Assembly: GCA_029204225.1 (NCBI GenBank)
Contig: CM055113.1
Span: 191,001 to 255,000 of the forward strand
Direction of reading: 5' to 3'
Source of the DNA: Diphasiastrum complanatum
Lineage: Eukaryota; Streptophyta; Lycopodiopsida; Lycopodiales; Lycopodiaceae
DNA: 64,000 nt
Position 1 is the first letter of the stretch. Each line of letters starts with the position of its first letter. The notes beneath the pieces were generated by a model. The model worked only from the letters and a program-made list of their open reading frames with translations. It did no database searches and was not told where the DNA came from. Below, one piece after another: positions 1 through 10,537 of this stretch. A program made the position numbers and the translations under genes.

Positions 1-352
1 AACGGATGAAGAGAGAGTATGTCAGCATAGAACTCGGTCTAGCGAGTGGTTGTGCGTGCGTTAAAGTCCCATGCAAGCAATATGTAACCTTGTAGAAAGA
101 GTCTAGCAATGCCGTCAAAAAGGGCCTGAAAAGGATCACCTCCCAAATCCATAAACACTGAAGTGTGGGGAGCAAAGTAGCACACTGCAACAAACAAGTC
201 CTGGTCCAGCCCCAAGAAGAATGCAGTAATCTGAAGCCACAAGTAACGACCATAAGTATCCTGAAACACCAACCAAATAGGAGGAGTATACACCGACCTG
301 TACAAACATTCAATTCCACCAGAGGCCCGAAGTATCCTGCCCTGTAGCATAA
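1..352 (-). pseudogene. LINE A: second copy of endonuclease segment
   Basis: The minus-strand frame encodes the middle of an APE-like endonuclease, including GGIECLYRS, a CYFAP motif and DFNAR (the Asp/Asn catalytic pair in APE-type nucleases). The block is a near-duplicate of 1533-1885, with about ten substitutions over roughly 350 bp by eye. It is fused directly to the RT start at about 352-358, where both copies share a short TAGCATAAGT stretch. The order endonuclease-RT-endonuclease is not a normal LINE order, so this is a rearrangement product. The left boundary is outside the window. Confidence 0.75.
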
Positions 353-357
353 GTTTG

Positions 358-505
358 CAGATGGTGGCTTCAACCATGTCAGGAGCAAAGAGGTCACAAT
401 GGGTAGGACGAGAAGAAAGAGAGATGGAAGGGTGAGCAGTTGTATATAGGTTGGTTGCATAGTTGACCCAGGATTGAAGAGGGCTGGGTGCAATGGATAG
501 GGGAT
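358..505 (-). pseudogene. LINE A: start of reverse transcriptase region
   Basis: The minus-strand translation matches the linker and RT start of LINE E (27810-27940), including the shared VEATICKL string and the upstream YNYCSPFHLSFFSSYP stretch. This is the point where the finger region of the LINE reverse transcriptase begins. The rest of the RT is absent because the sequence jumps to a repeated endonuclease segment. The solo LTR lies on its upstream side. Confidence 0.65.
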
Positions 506-814
506 TGTAAGAGATCTAAACAGTAGGGCAAACACTAACTGAACCACCCAGCCTTGCCTACTCCCTGATATGGAGCAAGCCCCTCCTAGCCCAGTGTGAG
601 GCCTGGTAGCATGCATACTGCCAAGTGCCACGTGGCCTTGTCGTGGCCGACTGCACGTCGGGACCCAACGTGGGGCCCTATCCTGCTGACAGGGTCCCTA
701 GGCTGTGTTAGGCCCGCCATGGCTATGGACCGTGCCGGGGCACACTACTCACATTGTCTTGGCCTGTTGGTCATGTATGCTGGACACGACCCTAATTGTG
801 ACGTGCTCGTAACA
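506..814 (-). repeat. Solo LTR of the Gypsy A family
   Basis: About 309 bp that start TGTAA and end GTAACA, closely matching the Gypsy A LTRs at 5411-5766 and 11432-11788 but lacking about 45 bp near the end. No gag-pol follows. The flanks are GGGAT (501-505) and GGGCT (815-819). The empty LINE sequence is visible at 27780-27795, where its reverse complement reads GGGGCTTATG. The flanks are therefore a 5-bp target duplication with one later substitution. This is the usual result of recombination between the two LTRs of an inserted element. Confidence 0.85.
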
Positions 815-2140
815 GGGCTTATGAAGAAATATCTTCCAGAAAGTAGTCGAGGAAGCGGAGTGGAGGGAGCGAAGGAGGTAGGAGGAACGGGAAGAAAAGC
901 AACCACTTTCTTTTTGCAAAGAAGGGAACGAAGCTGGCTGCATTTCTGCGGAAGAAGAAAGTGGAGAATTGGAGAATTTGAGGAACTCGACATATCTCTG
1001 GAAGAAAGAACAGTTGTTGTCATACCATTTATTATGGGTACGACGATGAGAAGAGGGGGCGCAATGGCATGAGCGGCGGTAGTCAAGGCGTGTGTCAAGA
1101 AGGAGGCTTGGGTAGTGACATCAGAGGAGGAAGGAAAGTGGTCCAGAAGAAGAGAGACGTGGGCAACATAGGCCTGGGATTTATGAGGAGGTACACAATA
1201 GCAGATGGGGCGAACAAAGAGGGAAGGTGCAAGAGAAGGCGGACTTGGCGCTGGGGAGAAGGATAGGTAGAGCAGAGACTGATCAGCGAGCATCGGGGTA
1301 GAGACGTTGAAGGATGCTAGGCGGGGCAATAAAGCAGGAGATGTAATGAAATAGTCCACTACACTATGACCGCCACAAAATGGGTGGCAAGTATATGCGA
1401 AGGAGGATGACCACTGAAGAATACCGTTAAGGATAATGAGACCGTGTGCTTGAGCCAACCTCAGAAGGTGTTCCCCAAAAAGCGTAACCGTCGCTGATGA
1501 GTCCTAAGAATAACGGGCATAAGAGGTATCCAACGGATGCAGAGAGAGTGTGTCAGCATAGAACTCGGTCTAGCGAGTGGTTGTGCGTGCGTTAAAGTCC
1601 CATGCAAGCAATATGTAACCTTGTAGAAAGAGTCTAGCAACGCCGTCAAAAAGGGCCTGAAAAGGATCACCTCCCAAATCCATAAACACTGAAGTGTGGG
1701 GAGCAAAGTAGCACACCGCAACAAACAAGTCCTGGTCCAGCCCCAAGAAGAATGCAGTAATCTGAAGCCACAAGTAATGACCATAAGTATCCTGAGACAC
1801 TAACCGAATAGGAGGAGTATACACCGACCTGTACAAACATTCAATTCCACCAGAGGCCCGAAGTATCCTTTCCTGTAGCATAAGTCGTGGAGCAGAAATC
1901 CACTGAAAACCAGAAATGTGCAGAAGTGGGTGTGTGGAAGGCTCATATGTCTTTGCAAAAAGTAGAAAATCAGTCGAACGCAGATAGGTGTCAAAATCAG
2001 CCGTTGCATAAGAGATGGAGAGGCCGCCGCAGTTCCAAAAACCGAATGTGACGCTATCCGGGGCTATTGGGCTGCTCCCATGCTCGAGTACCCCAACTTC
2101 CTATTGACGCTTAAAGTTCGGGCTGCCATTTGTGAATACC
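815..2140 (-). pseudogene. LINE A: APE-type endonuclease and linker of ORF2
   Basis: Minus-strand frames cover most of a LINE ORF2 N-terminal half. FWNCGG (about 2060) is the first conserved Asn segment. It is followed by GGIECLYRS, a CYFAP motif, WDFNAR, GGHSVVDY and a degenerate ADQSLLYLSF, which stands where LINE C has SDHSFLSF. A Pro/Ser-rich linker leads to the point cut by the solo LTR. At least two frame changes separate these blocks, so no intact protein exists. The enzyme would nick target DNA to prime reverse transcription. Confidence 0.75.
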
Positions 2141-2860
2141 ACCCGCTGTTGTTTTGTCCTTGCCTCCTGAATACTAGTTTGATGATGTAACCATTGGCAG
2201 TGAGTAAAGTCATCATCTATGTAAATCTGAAAGCCTCGGAGAGTACGACGCGCACAAAGAACTGCCTACCGATCATCCATAGTTTTAAATTTGACAAATA
2301 ATACCTTTGGATCATGCTTGAGGCGCCAAGCGTACTGGATACCTGGAACTAAGAGCCCCATGCATGAAGTAAACAAAGAGATAACCTGGTCCAGTGTTGT
2401 GCAATAGGAAGACCCTGGGATACCAAGACGCCTTGTACCGTGGTTTAGGGTGGGTGCTATAGAAGACGAAGAGGTGGTAGATGATCTCAGGATAGAAGCC
2501 CATGATTTGGTCTCACGTACTTCTTGCTCGAGAGTAGGGACCTTCTGTACATGTTCCACCGTCTCATGAAGCCGATGTTCAAGAACGGGAATCCGGGTAG
2601 TGCACTCAATAGTGTCATGTATTTGGTGCTCAAGTTGGGGAAGCTTACTCATGGATGCCTTAGTATCCTCAACAATACGGGAGATATAAGGGATGATGTC
2701 CATCTGCAAGCACTAAGATCAACACGAAGAGAAGCAATTTCAGCCTGTTGAGCATCAATCCTGGCAGTCTTAGTAAGCAAATCCGCACGAAGTTCATTGA
2801 GTTGTGAAAGAAAAGCGGCAAATTGCTTAGAAATGTACTCATTCAGCGAGGAGATGTTCT
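2141..2860 (-). pseudogene. LINE A: ORF1 remnant (coiled coil and RNA-binding region)
   Basis: The minus strand encodes a heptad-rich segment (LEHQIHDTIE, LEHRLHETVEHVQ, LEQEVRET), a Ser-rich hinge and then VLFVKFKTMDDR and RGFQIYIDDDFT. The last two align with the LINE C ORF1 strings LIIRFTSLESRR and GTTIYMDDDLT. The order coiled coil then RRM-like region suits the nucleic-acid-binding ORF1 proteins of plant LINEs. There is a frame change near 2710 and a stop near 2263. The next in-frame part leads into the endonuclease. Confidence 0.65.
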
Positions 2861-2880
2861 AAGGAGTGGTGTGCCGCGTG

Positions 2881-3045
2881 CTAGGAGCTTTCTGTTGGTG
2901 CGTATGTGACAAGTGCTTCTGCAGCTCTGAATCCGTGCAATTTACTCGTCAATAATGAAACATAGAGCAAAGACAATAGTGGCCCAGCCGCAAACTTACG
3001 CTTGGTGTTCGGTTTGATGGCCTTTTTGAGTTCTCCCAAGATGGT
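2881..3045 (-). pseudogene. Fragment of gypsy B accessory ORF
   Basis: A short minus-strand frame contains SEWHGTILGELKKAIKP. It resembles YEWHDFILFELKRTIKP in the accessory ORF of Gypsy B1 (about 13440-13500). It is sandwiched between LINE A and LINE B and has no other gypsy sequence next to it. It is a third, very truncated copy of that accessory reading frame. Its function is unknown. Confidence 0.5.
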
Positions 3046-4640
3046 ACCATGCCACTCACTTCCTTCTTTTCCTGCATATAGATGGGACTCAATATTCCAA
3101 CACGAGACTAGATCTGCCAGTGGCCATGGCTCGGGAGGGGTTGCATGCTTATCCAGGGAGTCTCTCCATTCGAGTCTCGATTTCATCAGACATGACGAGC
3201 AAGCCCCCTATATATGGACTCGTATTGTGGGACAGGATATTGGTCTAGACAGAGATCTTTTTATTGGTCTAGACAGGATATTGGTCTAGACAGAGATCTT
3301 TTTATTGCAGCATGTTATTTTCCACCATAGTCTTCATCATTTGCTGAGGGTATTGGATCTTCATACCAGGACCAGGACCTCTCACTGGCTGTTATCAGAT
3401 TTGCAGAGCGGGGTCATATTCTCCTCACTGGGGATTTTAATGCCCGGACATCTTCACGACAGACAGAGCTGTTTGACACCACGGATCAGCTACGTGTTCG
3501 TGCCTTGACAGTGATACACTTGGAGTTACCAGGACTTTGGAGGACAGTTTGGGACCTATTACTCCATATGGTGAGCAATTATTACAGTTTGGAGTGGCAC
3601 ATGAGCTAGCCATTTATAATGGCTTATCATGTTGTCCACATTCAGATAGATATGCAAGCCATCCTCACAGTGGAGGACACAATGTCATTGACTAGACGAG
3701 TTCTCTATCGAGCATATCTGGAGCGGACTTGGAGTTGCCAATTAGGGGTTAAACCTGCTTTCTACCATACCCATTTTCTTGAGCTAGATGCAGCAGGGAT
3801 TCCAGTCCTGCCACGTTACTTGGACTCAGGACTATGCCTCAGATTCACATTGGGACAGCTCAGGTGTCTTCTCACTAGCTAGCTAATGAAATTGGGAGGT
3901 TCCATAGTATTCCTAGAGAGGAGCAGATTTGCTAGTTATGCTCTCTAGGTGAGGTGGAGTCTAAGGAGCATTTTATCTTTAGATGCCCTATATACTATGA
4001 GATCAGAGGGAGATATCACTGCTTGTTTTTGAGACATGCCTACCACTCTACGATCTCTCATAGCCTATGAGGACCCCCGGTGTGTCGCTCTTATGGTACG
4101 AGAGGTGTTCATGATGTGGCGAGATCTATGCGGGACATCTCAACATTTTACCTCCCATCCATTGATTACTTCTTTCTTTACTAGGCAAATATCGCGAGAC
4201 ACAGTGCCTGATGATGATGATGATGATTATGATGATGACAAGGATGATGACTGCTTACATGCTCACAGGGATCAGAGACAGTGTACTACTTACCATCACT
4301 TTACTTCCAGGATCACCAGACCTCCTATGCAGAGACACACTGGACATACTCATAGACCACGTCAACGGACTCCAGCACTTCCCCATGTTGCAGCTCGCAT
4401 TACATCTTTCTATAGCATCAGCACAAACATGACATCATGACATGGATACATTTATTATTATGTACACACACACTCCCATTTTCTCATTTACTTAGTTTGT
4501 ACTAGATGTTTCTTTATTATAGCTTCGGAGACACTTTATGCGCTCCCATTGTTACCACATACTTGATATGTACTTCATTAGTCTTATATGCCTTTTGGCA
4601 TGGAAAAGACATTAATGAAGCTTTCTTTCTTCTTTCTCTC
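3046..4640 (+). mobile_element. LINE B, 5'-truncated with internal deletion
   Basis: Plus-strand non-LTR element of the same subfamily as LINE C. It starts inside the endonuclease (LPSFPAYRWDS at 3057), continues through DFNAR (about 3434) and the AIYNGL segment, then at about 3690 jumps straight to the C-terminal region (YLERTWSCQLGVKPAFY). Compared with LINE C about 2.1 kb, including the whole reverse transcriptase, is missing. The C-terminal zinc-binding region (ESKEHFIFRCPIYYEI, near 3960) and an Asp-rich tract (about 4208-4252) follow. The 3' UTR shares the string GCCTTTTGGCATGGAAAAGACATTAAT with LINE C, in which the element ends near 4620-4640. Confidence 0.8.
3235..3307 (+). repeat. 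41-bp-period direct repeat inside LINE B
   Basis: GGATATTGGTCTAGACAGAG and the following GATCTTTTTATTG occur at 3235-3266 and again at 3276-3307. LINE C carries this segment once (about 19779-19811), so this is a local tandem duplication. It alters the endonuclease frame. Confidence 0.85.
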
Positions 4641-4789
4641 TCTCTCTCTAAAACGTCCCCCAGGACTCCAAACCGAGACAGAGCTCCAAGAACACCAAGG
4701 GAGATTGCAATAGACGAAACCGTCCCAACCAAACCTAGACCCAATATCGGTCTAGCCCCTGAGCAATCCAGGAGATAGGCAAATCGCAG

Positions 4790-5410
4790 AAAAAGCACTC
4801 CACAGTCTAACAGCATAACGGCCGCAGACTCTCAATGATCCTCATGGACACGGGTGAGGGTATATATAGAGTGTAGAACCCACCCCGCCTGTCGCAGTAG
4901 AAACATCTCTTGTATCATGAGTGCAACGCATCGAGAGTCCTCATAAGATATGAGTGATCGTAGTGTGACAGGCATGTCACAAAACAAACAATGGTACTCC
5001 CTCTAATCTCATAGTATACAGGGCACCTAAAGATAAAGTGCTCTTGCGACTCCACCTCAGTAAATTTGAGGCAGTGTGATAATCCCGAGTCTAGATAGTG
5101 TGGCAGAACTGGGAACCCTGCTTTGTCTAGCTCCATAAAATGAGTCCAATAATAGCCTAGCTTAACCCCAAGATGTCGTCGCCAAGTACGATCGAAATAT
5201 GCCCAATAGAAGAAGTGTCTGATATACTAATGAGTACCTGAGGGGAGATGTGGAACGACAAACTCTGCAAGAAGGATCTTGTGTGGAACAGAGGGCTTCG
5301 CCCGAATCATACGAGCAAACATGGTGGTCTGTAATCATGAGATGCTGGCCCAGTGTGAATAGAGAATACCCTTTCACCATGTCTCTGCTGCATACAATGC
5401 TATGGGGGTG
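4790..5410 (-). mobile_element. LINE D, 3' portion (downstream of Gypsy A insertion)
   Basis: Minus-strand sequence matching the C-terminal part of LINE ORF2. It includes LPHYLDSGLSHCL and EVESQEHFIFRCPVYYEIR, the last being the E..H....C half of the C-terminal zinc-binding motif. It belongs to the LINE B/C subfamily. The upstream half lies at 11794-12050 beyond the Gypsy A insertion. Frames change repeatedly. I assign nothing to 4660-4790, apart from a short CT run that ends LINE B. Confidence 0.7.
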
Positions 5411-5766
5411 TGTAATAGATCCTAACACCACAGTAGGGCAAACACTTACTGATCCACCCAACCTTGCCTACTCCCTGATGGAGTAAGCCCCTCCTAGCCC
5501 AGTGTGAGGACTGGTAGCATGCTACTGCCAAGTGTCGGCCACGTGGCACTGACGTGGCCGACTGCACGTCGGGACCCAACTGGGGGCCCTATCCTGCTGA
5601 CAGGGTCCCCAGGCTGTGTTAGGCCCGCCATGGCTATGGACCGTGCTGGGGCACACTACTCACACTGTCTTGCCCTGTTGGTCATGTACGCTGGACACGA
5701 CCCTGACTGTGGTATCTGACCTATCTGTGTTCTCTAGGGTTCGGCACTGGTTACGAGCTCGTAACA
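5411..5766 (-). repeat. Gypsy A 3' LTR
   Basis: 356 bp starting TGTAATAGATCC and ending GAGCTCGTAACA. It pairs with 11432-11788. The outer flank is GGGTG at 5406-5410. The open frames read across it in either direction are not genes. Confidence 0.95.
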
Positions 5767-5780
5767 CTCCCTCCCCCTTA
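5767..5780 (-). other. Gypsy A polypurine tract
   Basis: On the minus strand this is TAAGGGGGAGGGAG, directly abutting the 3' LTR. It is the expected primer site for plus-strand DNA synthesis. It overlaps the last codons of the pol frame, which ends at 5778. Confidence 0.9.
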
Positions 5781-7733
5781 AGAACCGTCTTGGTCCTCTA
5801 AGACAAAGTCTAGAAAAATCTTGCGAAGGACGCTGCCTCTTTCCCAAGTGGCATTTTCAATAGGCTGATCATTCCACTTAACCAGATATTCTCGGTATAG
5901 AGTATGACGAGTCTGCGTCTCTCTACTATCAAGAATCTCCTCTGGTTCATGTGGAGGTTGTTGAGGATCCAATGGGAGAACTAGAACACTGTCCCCTACC
6001 AGATTGTCTGATCTGGTTAAGGCTTTTCGTAACTGACTTACATGAAAGACTGGAAAAACCTTACTGTTGTGTGGGAGTTCTAGTTCATAGGTGACCTCGC
6101 CTAGTCTCCTACTGATGGTAAAGGGACCACAATACCTTGGAGACAACTTAGCACACACTCCTGATTTGAGGGTTTTAGAGTCAACTGGGACTCTCAAGTA
6201 GACTTTCTCACCAGTGGAGAACTGCACATCCCGTCTGTGTGGATCTGCATAATGCCTGGCTCGATCCTGGGATTGTCTAATGCTACGCTTAGCATGTTCT
6301 ATCATCTGTTTTAGGTCTTCTAAAAAGTTTCTGGCTGCTTCAACTTTTTCTTGTTTAAACCCTACAGCTGTGGGTGAGCGTGGCTGAAAACCGTACATCA
6401 GCATAAATGGGCTGTATCCCGTAGCTGAATGTTTGGTACTGTTGTAAGCAAACTCTAATATCGAGAGATACTCCTCCCAATTAGTCTGCTTCTTGCTGAC
6501 GTATGCACGAAGCATATCCTCCAGCACTTGATTTACTCTTTCCGTTTGACCGTCCGTCTGTGGATGGTCAGTGGTACTCATATTAAGTTTAGTATGGAGA
6601 TGATGGAATACTGCCCTCCAAAAATTTTTAGTAAACTTACTATCCCCGTCGCTGACTATGTCGGAAGGTAGACCGTACAATTTAAATAGCCCGTCTACAA
6701 ACAACCTCGCTAACTCTGGAGCTCTAACGGTTGTTTTGGTAGGAATGAAATGAGCCATTTTGGTCAGACGGTCAACTGTGACCCATATAGCGTCATTACC
6801 CTTTTGGGTTTTAGGCAGGCCTTCTATAAAATCCATGGAGATATTCTCCCATTTACCAACTGGTATTTCTAAGGGATGCAACAACCCTCCTGCCTTTAAA
6901 CGCTCTGCTTTATTTACTTGACATTTCTGGCAACTGGTTACATACTGGTGGACGTCCTTTTTCATACTGGGCCAGAAAAATCGCCTACGAAGAAGCTCAT
7001 AGGTCTTCTGTATGCCTGGGTGTCCCGCGCTAGGATTGTCATGACATTCATATAGGACCTGCTTCCTATAATCCTCTGAATTGGGGACACATACTCTATC
7101 TCTATAGAGCAAGTACTCATCCTGAATGGAATACTGTTTCCATTTGAATCCTTGAGTCAACTGACCCTCAACCACTGGGGTTTGCTTGGATAATAGAGGC
7201 TCAGAATCCTCAACGTCATCTGACGACGTATACTCGGACTCATCGTCATCCTCAACGGAAGCTGCCGTATTCTTGGATGAACTGGCACCAGCCCTGGGAA
7301 CTGGTTCTGGAGTCTGTAACTGTCTGTTCTGGACTGAGTTCCAGATAATAGAGAAGAATGCATCATGCTGGCATTTCCCTCTCAAGGACTCGAGTAACTC
7401 ATTACGAATCTGAGTAAAACTCAGCTCGTTTATCATAGGCATTCTGCTAAGGGCATCTGCTACTGTATTGAATTTTCCACGCCTATATCTGAAAGACATG
7501 TCAAACTCTTGCATCAACTCTGCCCAACGAGCTTTCCGACCTCTAAGCTCAGGTTGATTGCAAAGGTATCTGAGACTCTCATGGTCTGTCAGGACCTCAA
7601 AGTTGGCACCATACAAATAATGCCTCCAAGTCTTAAGGGCATGGACTATAGAAAAGAGTTCCTTTTCATAGGCACTGTACCTAGTCTGAGCTGGCTCGAG
7701 TTTTTTACTTTTGAACGCAACTGGTCGTCCCAC
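5778..7733 (-). pseudogene. Gypsy A pol 3' part: RNase H, integrase, chromodomain
   Basis: The longest open frame in the window (651 codons). It opens in RNase H ([18 protein letters not shown], then LTDHESLRYL). It continues with the integrase zinc-binding region (HPGIQKTYELLRRRFFW and CQKCQ), then the core with SMDFIEGLP, VSDGDSKFT and a TDGQTERVNQ segment that supplies the D, D and E residues. The C-terminal part has the GPF and HVSQLRKAL motifs. It ends with a chromodomain (REYLVKWNDQPIENATWE), which in chromoviruses binds modified histone H3 and directs integration. This stretch has no internal stop, but a frameshift just upstream separates it from the RT. Confidence 0.9.
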
Positions 7734-8603
7734 TGAGTTAGCACAGCACCTACTGCAAAGTCGCTAGCATCTGTTTCGACCACAAATGGCTGATTGGGGT
7801 CGACGACTTTTAAAACTGGTGCTGTAGCTAAGGCTGTTTTGAGAGCATCAAAGCTCTCCTGCTGTGCGGACTCCCAAATGAACTCCTTTCCCTTCCCCTT
7901 AAGGAGATTTGTCATAGGAACTGCTATCTGAGCATATTCCTTGACAAATCGCCTGTAATATCCCGCCAAACCAAGAAAGATCTGAAGTTCCAAAATATTC
8001 TGAGGTCTCAGCCAACTGAGTATGGCTTTAACCTTATTTGGGTCCATCTTAATCCCATCTGAAGAGATAATGTGACCCAAATATGCTACTTCTTCAACGA
8101 AGAATTCACACTTGGATTGTTTAACATAGAGCTTATGCTTTCTGAGCAGTCGAAACACCTTTTGAGGTGTTTTAGATGCTCCTTCCTCGTTTTGCTGTAG
8201 ACGAGGATGTCATATAAAAATACGACTACAAACTTACCCAAGTATGGTCCGAGGACACTGTTCATCAAGGTCATAAAGGTAGCTGGAGCATTTGTGAGCC
8301 CAAATGGCATCACCTTAAACTCATAATGACCGTGACGAGTCCTAAAAGCTGTTTTCGAGACATCTTCCGATTTTATACGGACTTGATGATATCCCGATCT
8401 GAGGTCTATTTTGCTGAAAAATTTAGCCCCGTCGAGTTGGTCAAACAACTCGTCTGCCCGAGGCATAGGGTATTTATTCTTAATTTAACTTTATTGAGGG
8501 CTCTGTAATCTACGCAAAGACGCATAGACCCCTCTTTCTTTTTCACCAATAGGACTGGTGAGGCCCATGGTGAACTACTTGTCTGAATTTGGCCTTTTCC
8601 CAA
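7646..8603 (-). pseudogene. Gypsy A reverse transcriptase, frameshifted
   Basis: Three overlapping minus-strand frames together cover the RT. They contain [19 protein letters not shown] and CVDYRALN, then [11 protein letters not shown] and [12 protein letters not shown], then [11 protein letters not shown] and the connection to RNase H. Frameshifts lie near 8480 and 8155, plus one near 8590 towards the protease. The catalytic segment reads [14 protein letters not shown] where [14 protein letters not shown] is usual, so the first Asp of the catalytic pair is Tyr. An RT with this change should be inactive even if the frame were continuous. Confidence 0.85.
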
Positions 8604-9537
8604 GATAATCTGTTAACTGCCTAGTTATTTCTTCATCCTCTGTTCGGCTGACCCGATACGGAGGTTTAGAAACAGGTGCTGTACCTGGTACTAGGTTTAT
8701 TACATGATCTACCTCTCTGCTAGGTGGTAAACCATGTGGCAAATCTTCAAGAAAAACATCTTTAAATTTAGACAATAAAGTTTCTAATTTACTGATTTTC
8801 TGCTGAATAGAACTGGAAATAGAAACTTCAGGAATAAACTGAAAGTCACATAAGAATACCTGATGGTCTTCGTCTCCGATTAGCTGACAGAGCTCTGAAC
8901 TGCAGACCATAGGGCTGTTGGGAACATCATGCTCCCCATGCAACTGGATCTCTCGGCCTTTATGCTGAAAGCTGAGGGTGTTCTCCTGATAGTTTCTGTG
9001 GAGGGAAGGTCCTAAACTGTAGAGCCAATCTCTCCCGAGAACAATGTCTGTTCGATCCAGGTGCATTATCTGAAAGTTTATGTCATCTTGGTACCCCTGA
9101 ATACCAAGATTTAACTTGCTTACCATAGTTTCCCATATTTTTTTATCTTCACCCTTAGCTAATGAAACTATGTACCTATGCTGACTAGGTACTTCTGGTA
9201 GTTTAAGCTTTTTAACCAGGGTGTGGTTGATGAAATTATGGGTTGCCCCATCATCAACCATGACTCTTACTGATTGGTTACCAACTTTCCCATGCATACG
9301 TACTAGGTCATGCGGCCCAAAACTGAAGGGTCTCGCTAGCATTGCAGAGGTCAGCTGGCAACAGTGTTCATGATCTTCATGATACACTTTGATCTCGGAA
9401 GCTGCCGAGTCACTGGGGAAACATACAGTCTGAACAAGATGAACTTGTGAAAGGCCCCTTGGGACACTGTCTGACTGTGTGTCCCTTGCCCATACACACA
9501 AAGCACAAACGTTCTTGTTTGGCTTTCTTAAAATCAT
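8575..9537 (-). pseudogene. Gypsy A protease region
   Basis: The frame links gag to RT. The retropepsin motif reads RVMVDDGATHNFIN, where VDSGATHNF is common, so the residue after the catalytic Asp is Asp instead of Ser or Thr. DIVLGRDWL downstream matches the usual ILG..WL segment of plant gypsy proteases. The RT N-terminal extension follows (SKPPYRVSRTEDEEI). The frame overlaps gag by about 130 nt in a different frame, so a one-base shift near 9450 separates them. No clear slippery site is seen. Confidence 0.8.
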
Positions 9538-10537
9538 CTGGTTTTAAGGGCTGTATGAGTGAAGGGCGTTTCTGAGGAGCTTCACTTTTAAATTTGTCTT
9601 CTTTCTTTCTTTTTAAAAATTTCTTTTTAAATTGAAAGTCTTTCTGAGAAGGCTGCTCAGAAAGTGGTTGTTGTCTTGCCTTCTTCCTACCCAGTGAATC
9701 ATCATAGATTTGAGCATATCTGAGAGCTTGCTCAAGGGTAGTAGGCGAGTTTCTCTGGACCTCTACTTTATATTCATCTTTGAGGCCACGGACAAATCCC
9801 CTGATTTTCTGATAGTCATCCATATTTTTAATCTTTAAAATTGCTTCTCGATACTGCGAGATATATTGGATGAGGGATTAATCCATTACTGTTCTTTCCC
9901 AGGCTTCCCAGGCTCTATCCAGTTCATTTTCTGGTAGAAATTCTCTTAGGAAAGCTTCTTCAAAAGCTTTCCATGACCGGGGAGTCTGCCCAGTCTCCTG
10001 GAGATTTAACCACCACTTATAGGCCATAGGCCCTAAGGAAAGACTGGCCTGAATTGCTTGCAAATGGTCAGGGGTCTGTTTAAGAGCATGAATGTTCTTC
10101 CATTTGCTGAAGAAGGTTTGTAGAATATCTGCATTTCTATCCTTCTCTTCCCCATTAAAAGTAGGAGGTTTTAAATCTTTAAAAACACTGGGGTGAGACC
10201 GTAAAGTCTCACCCGAAACTGATGGAAGTGGAGAAGGGGATAACTGAGAAGTGGAGGGAAGGCTTCCTTTCGCGGAACTCAAAATCAAGTTTTTGAGTTC
10301 AGCGAACGAGTCGTCCACACTGGACTTGAAATTGGCTAATGCCAACTTCAGATCATCCAGTTCTGTTACCAATTGGAGGAACTGCTCCTTGGTAACTAGT
10401 TCGTCGAGTTCTTCGGCGAACTATTCCTGTTCTTCTACTTCCATGGGTTGCTTCCCTTTTCTGTAAGCCAAGGCTTCTGTTTCAAGTTCGTCGAAGCCTC
10501 TCTCCTGGGGTTGATCAAGTCCCTGAGGAGTGGTCAT
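9410..10537 (-). pseudogene. Gypsy A gag with zinc knuckle
   Basis: Starts at an ATG on the minus strand at 10537 and runs in one frame to 9410 (about 375 codons), with two in-frame stops: TAG near 10421 and TAA at 9875-9877. The middle holds the retrotransposon capsid pattern (PLAYKWWLNL-like stretch, SWKAFEEAFLREF). The C-terminus has a zinc knuckle, CFVCMGKGHTVRQC, of CX2CX4HX4C form, preceded by a Lys-rich stretch. It would form the particle and package element RNA. Both stops fit single-base changes, and no other damage is apparent. Confidence 0.85.

Larger units (their letters stand above)
1..2880 (-). mobile_element. LINE A, decayed non-LTR retrotransposon
   Basis: A non-LTR retrotransposon read on the minus strand. 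From its 5' end at about 2880 it shows an ORF1 remnant, an APE-type endonuclease, a Pro/Ser-rich linker and the first residues of a reverse transcriptase. It was assigned by comparison with the fuller LINE C at 18100-23300, whose endonuclease shares the segments around CYF.P, DFNAR and GGHSVVDY. A 309-bp solo LTR splits it at 506-814. A second copy of the endonuclease segment follows the RT start at 1-352, so the order is rearranged. The left end runs off the window. With LINE E it forms a subfamily distinct from LINEs B, C and D. It has frameshifts and cannot be active. Confidence 0.8.

Noticed and set aside
596-1072. 158-codon plus-strand ORF
   Set aside because: It spans the solo LTR and the antisense strand of LINE A. 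The same frame appears in both Gypsy A LTRs, so it is LTR sequence and not a gene.
4508-4816. Two overlapping ORFs of about 90-100 codons on opposite strands
   Set aside because: They cover the LINE B 3' UTR and its CT tail. No domain, no conservation with the LINE C tail at the protein level.
9410-9540. Programmed frameshift between gag and protease in Gypsy A
   Set aside because: The frames overlap as a programmed shift would need, but there is no clear slippery heptamer, and the element has other plain frameshifts.
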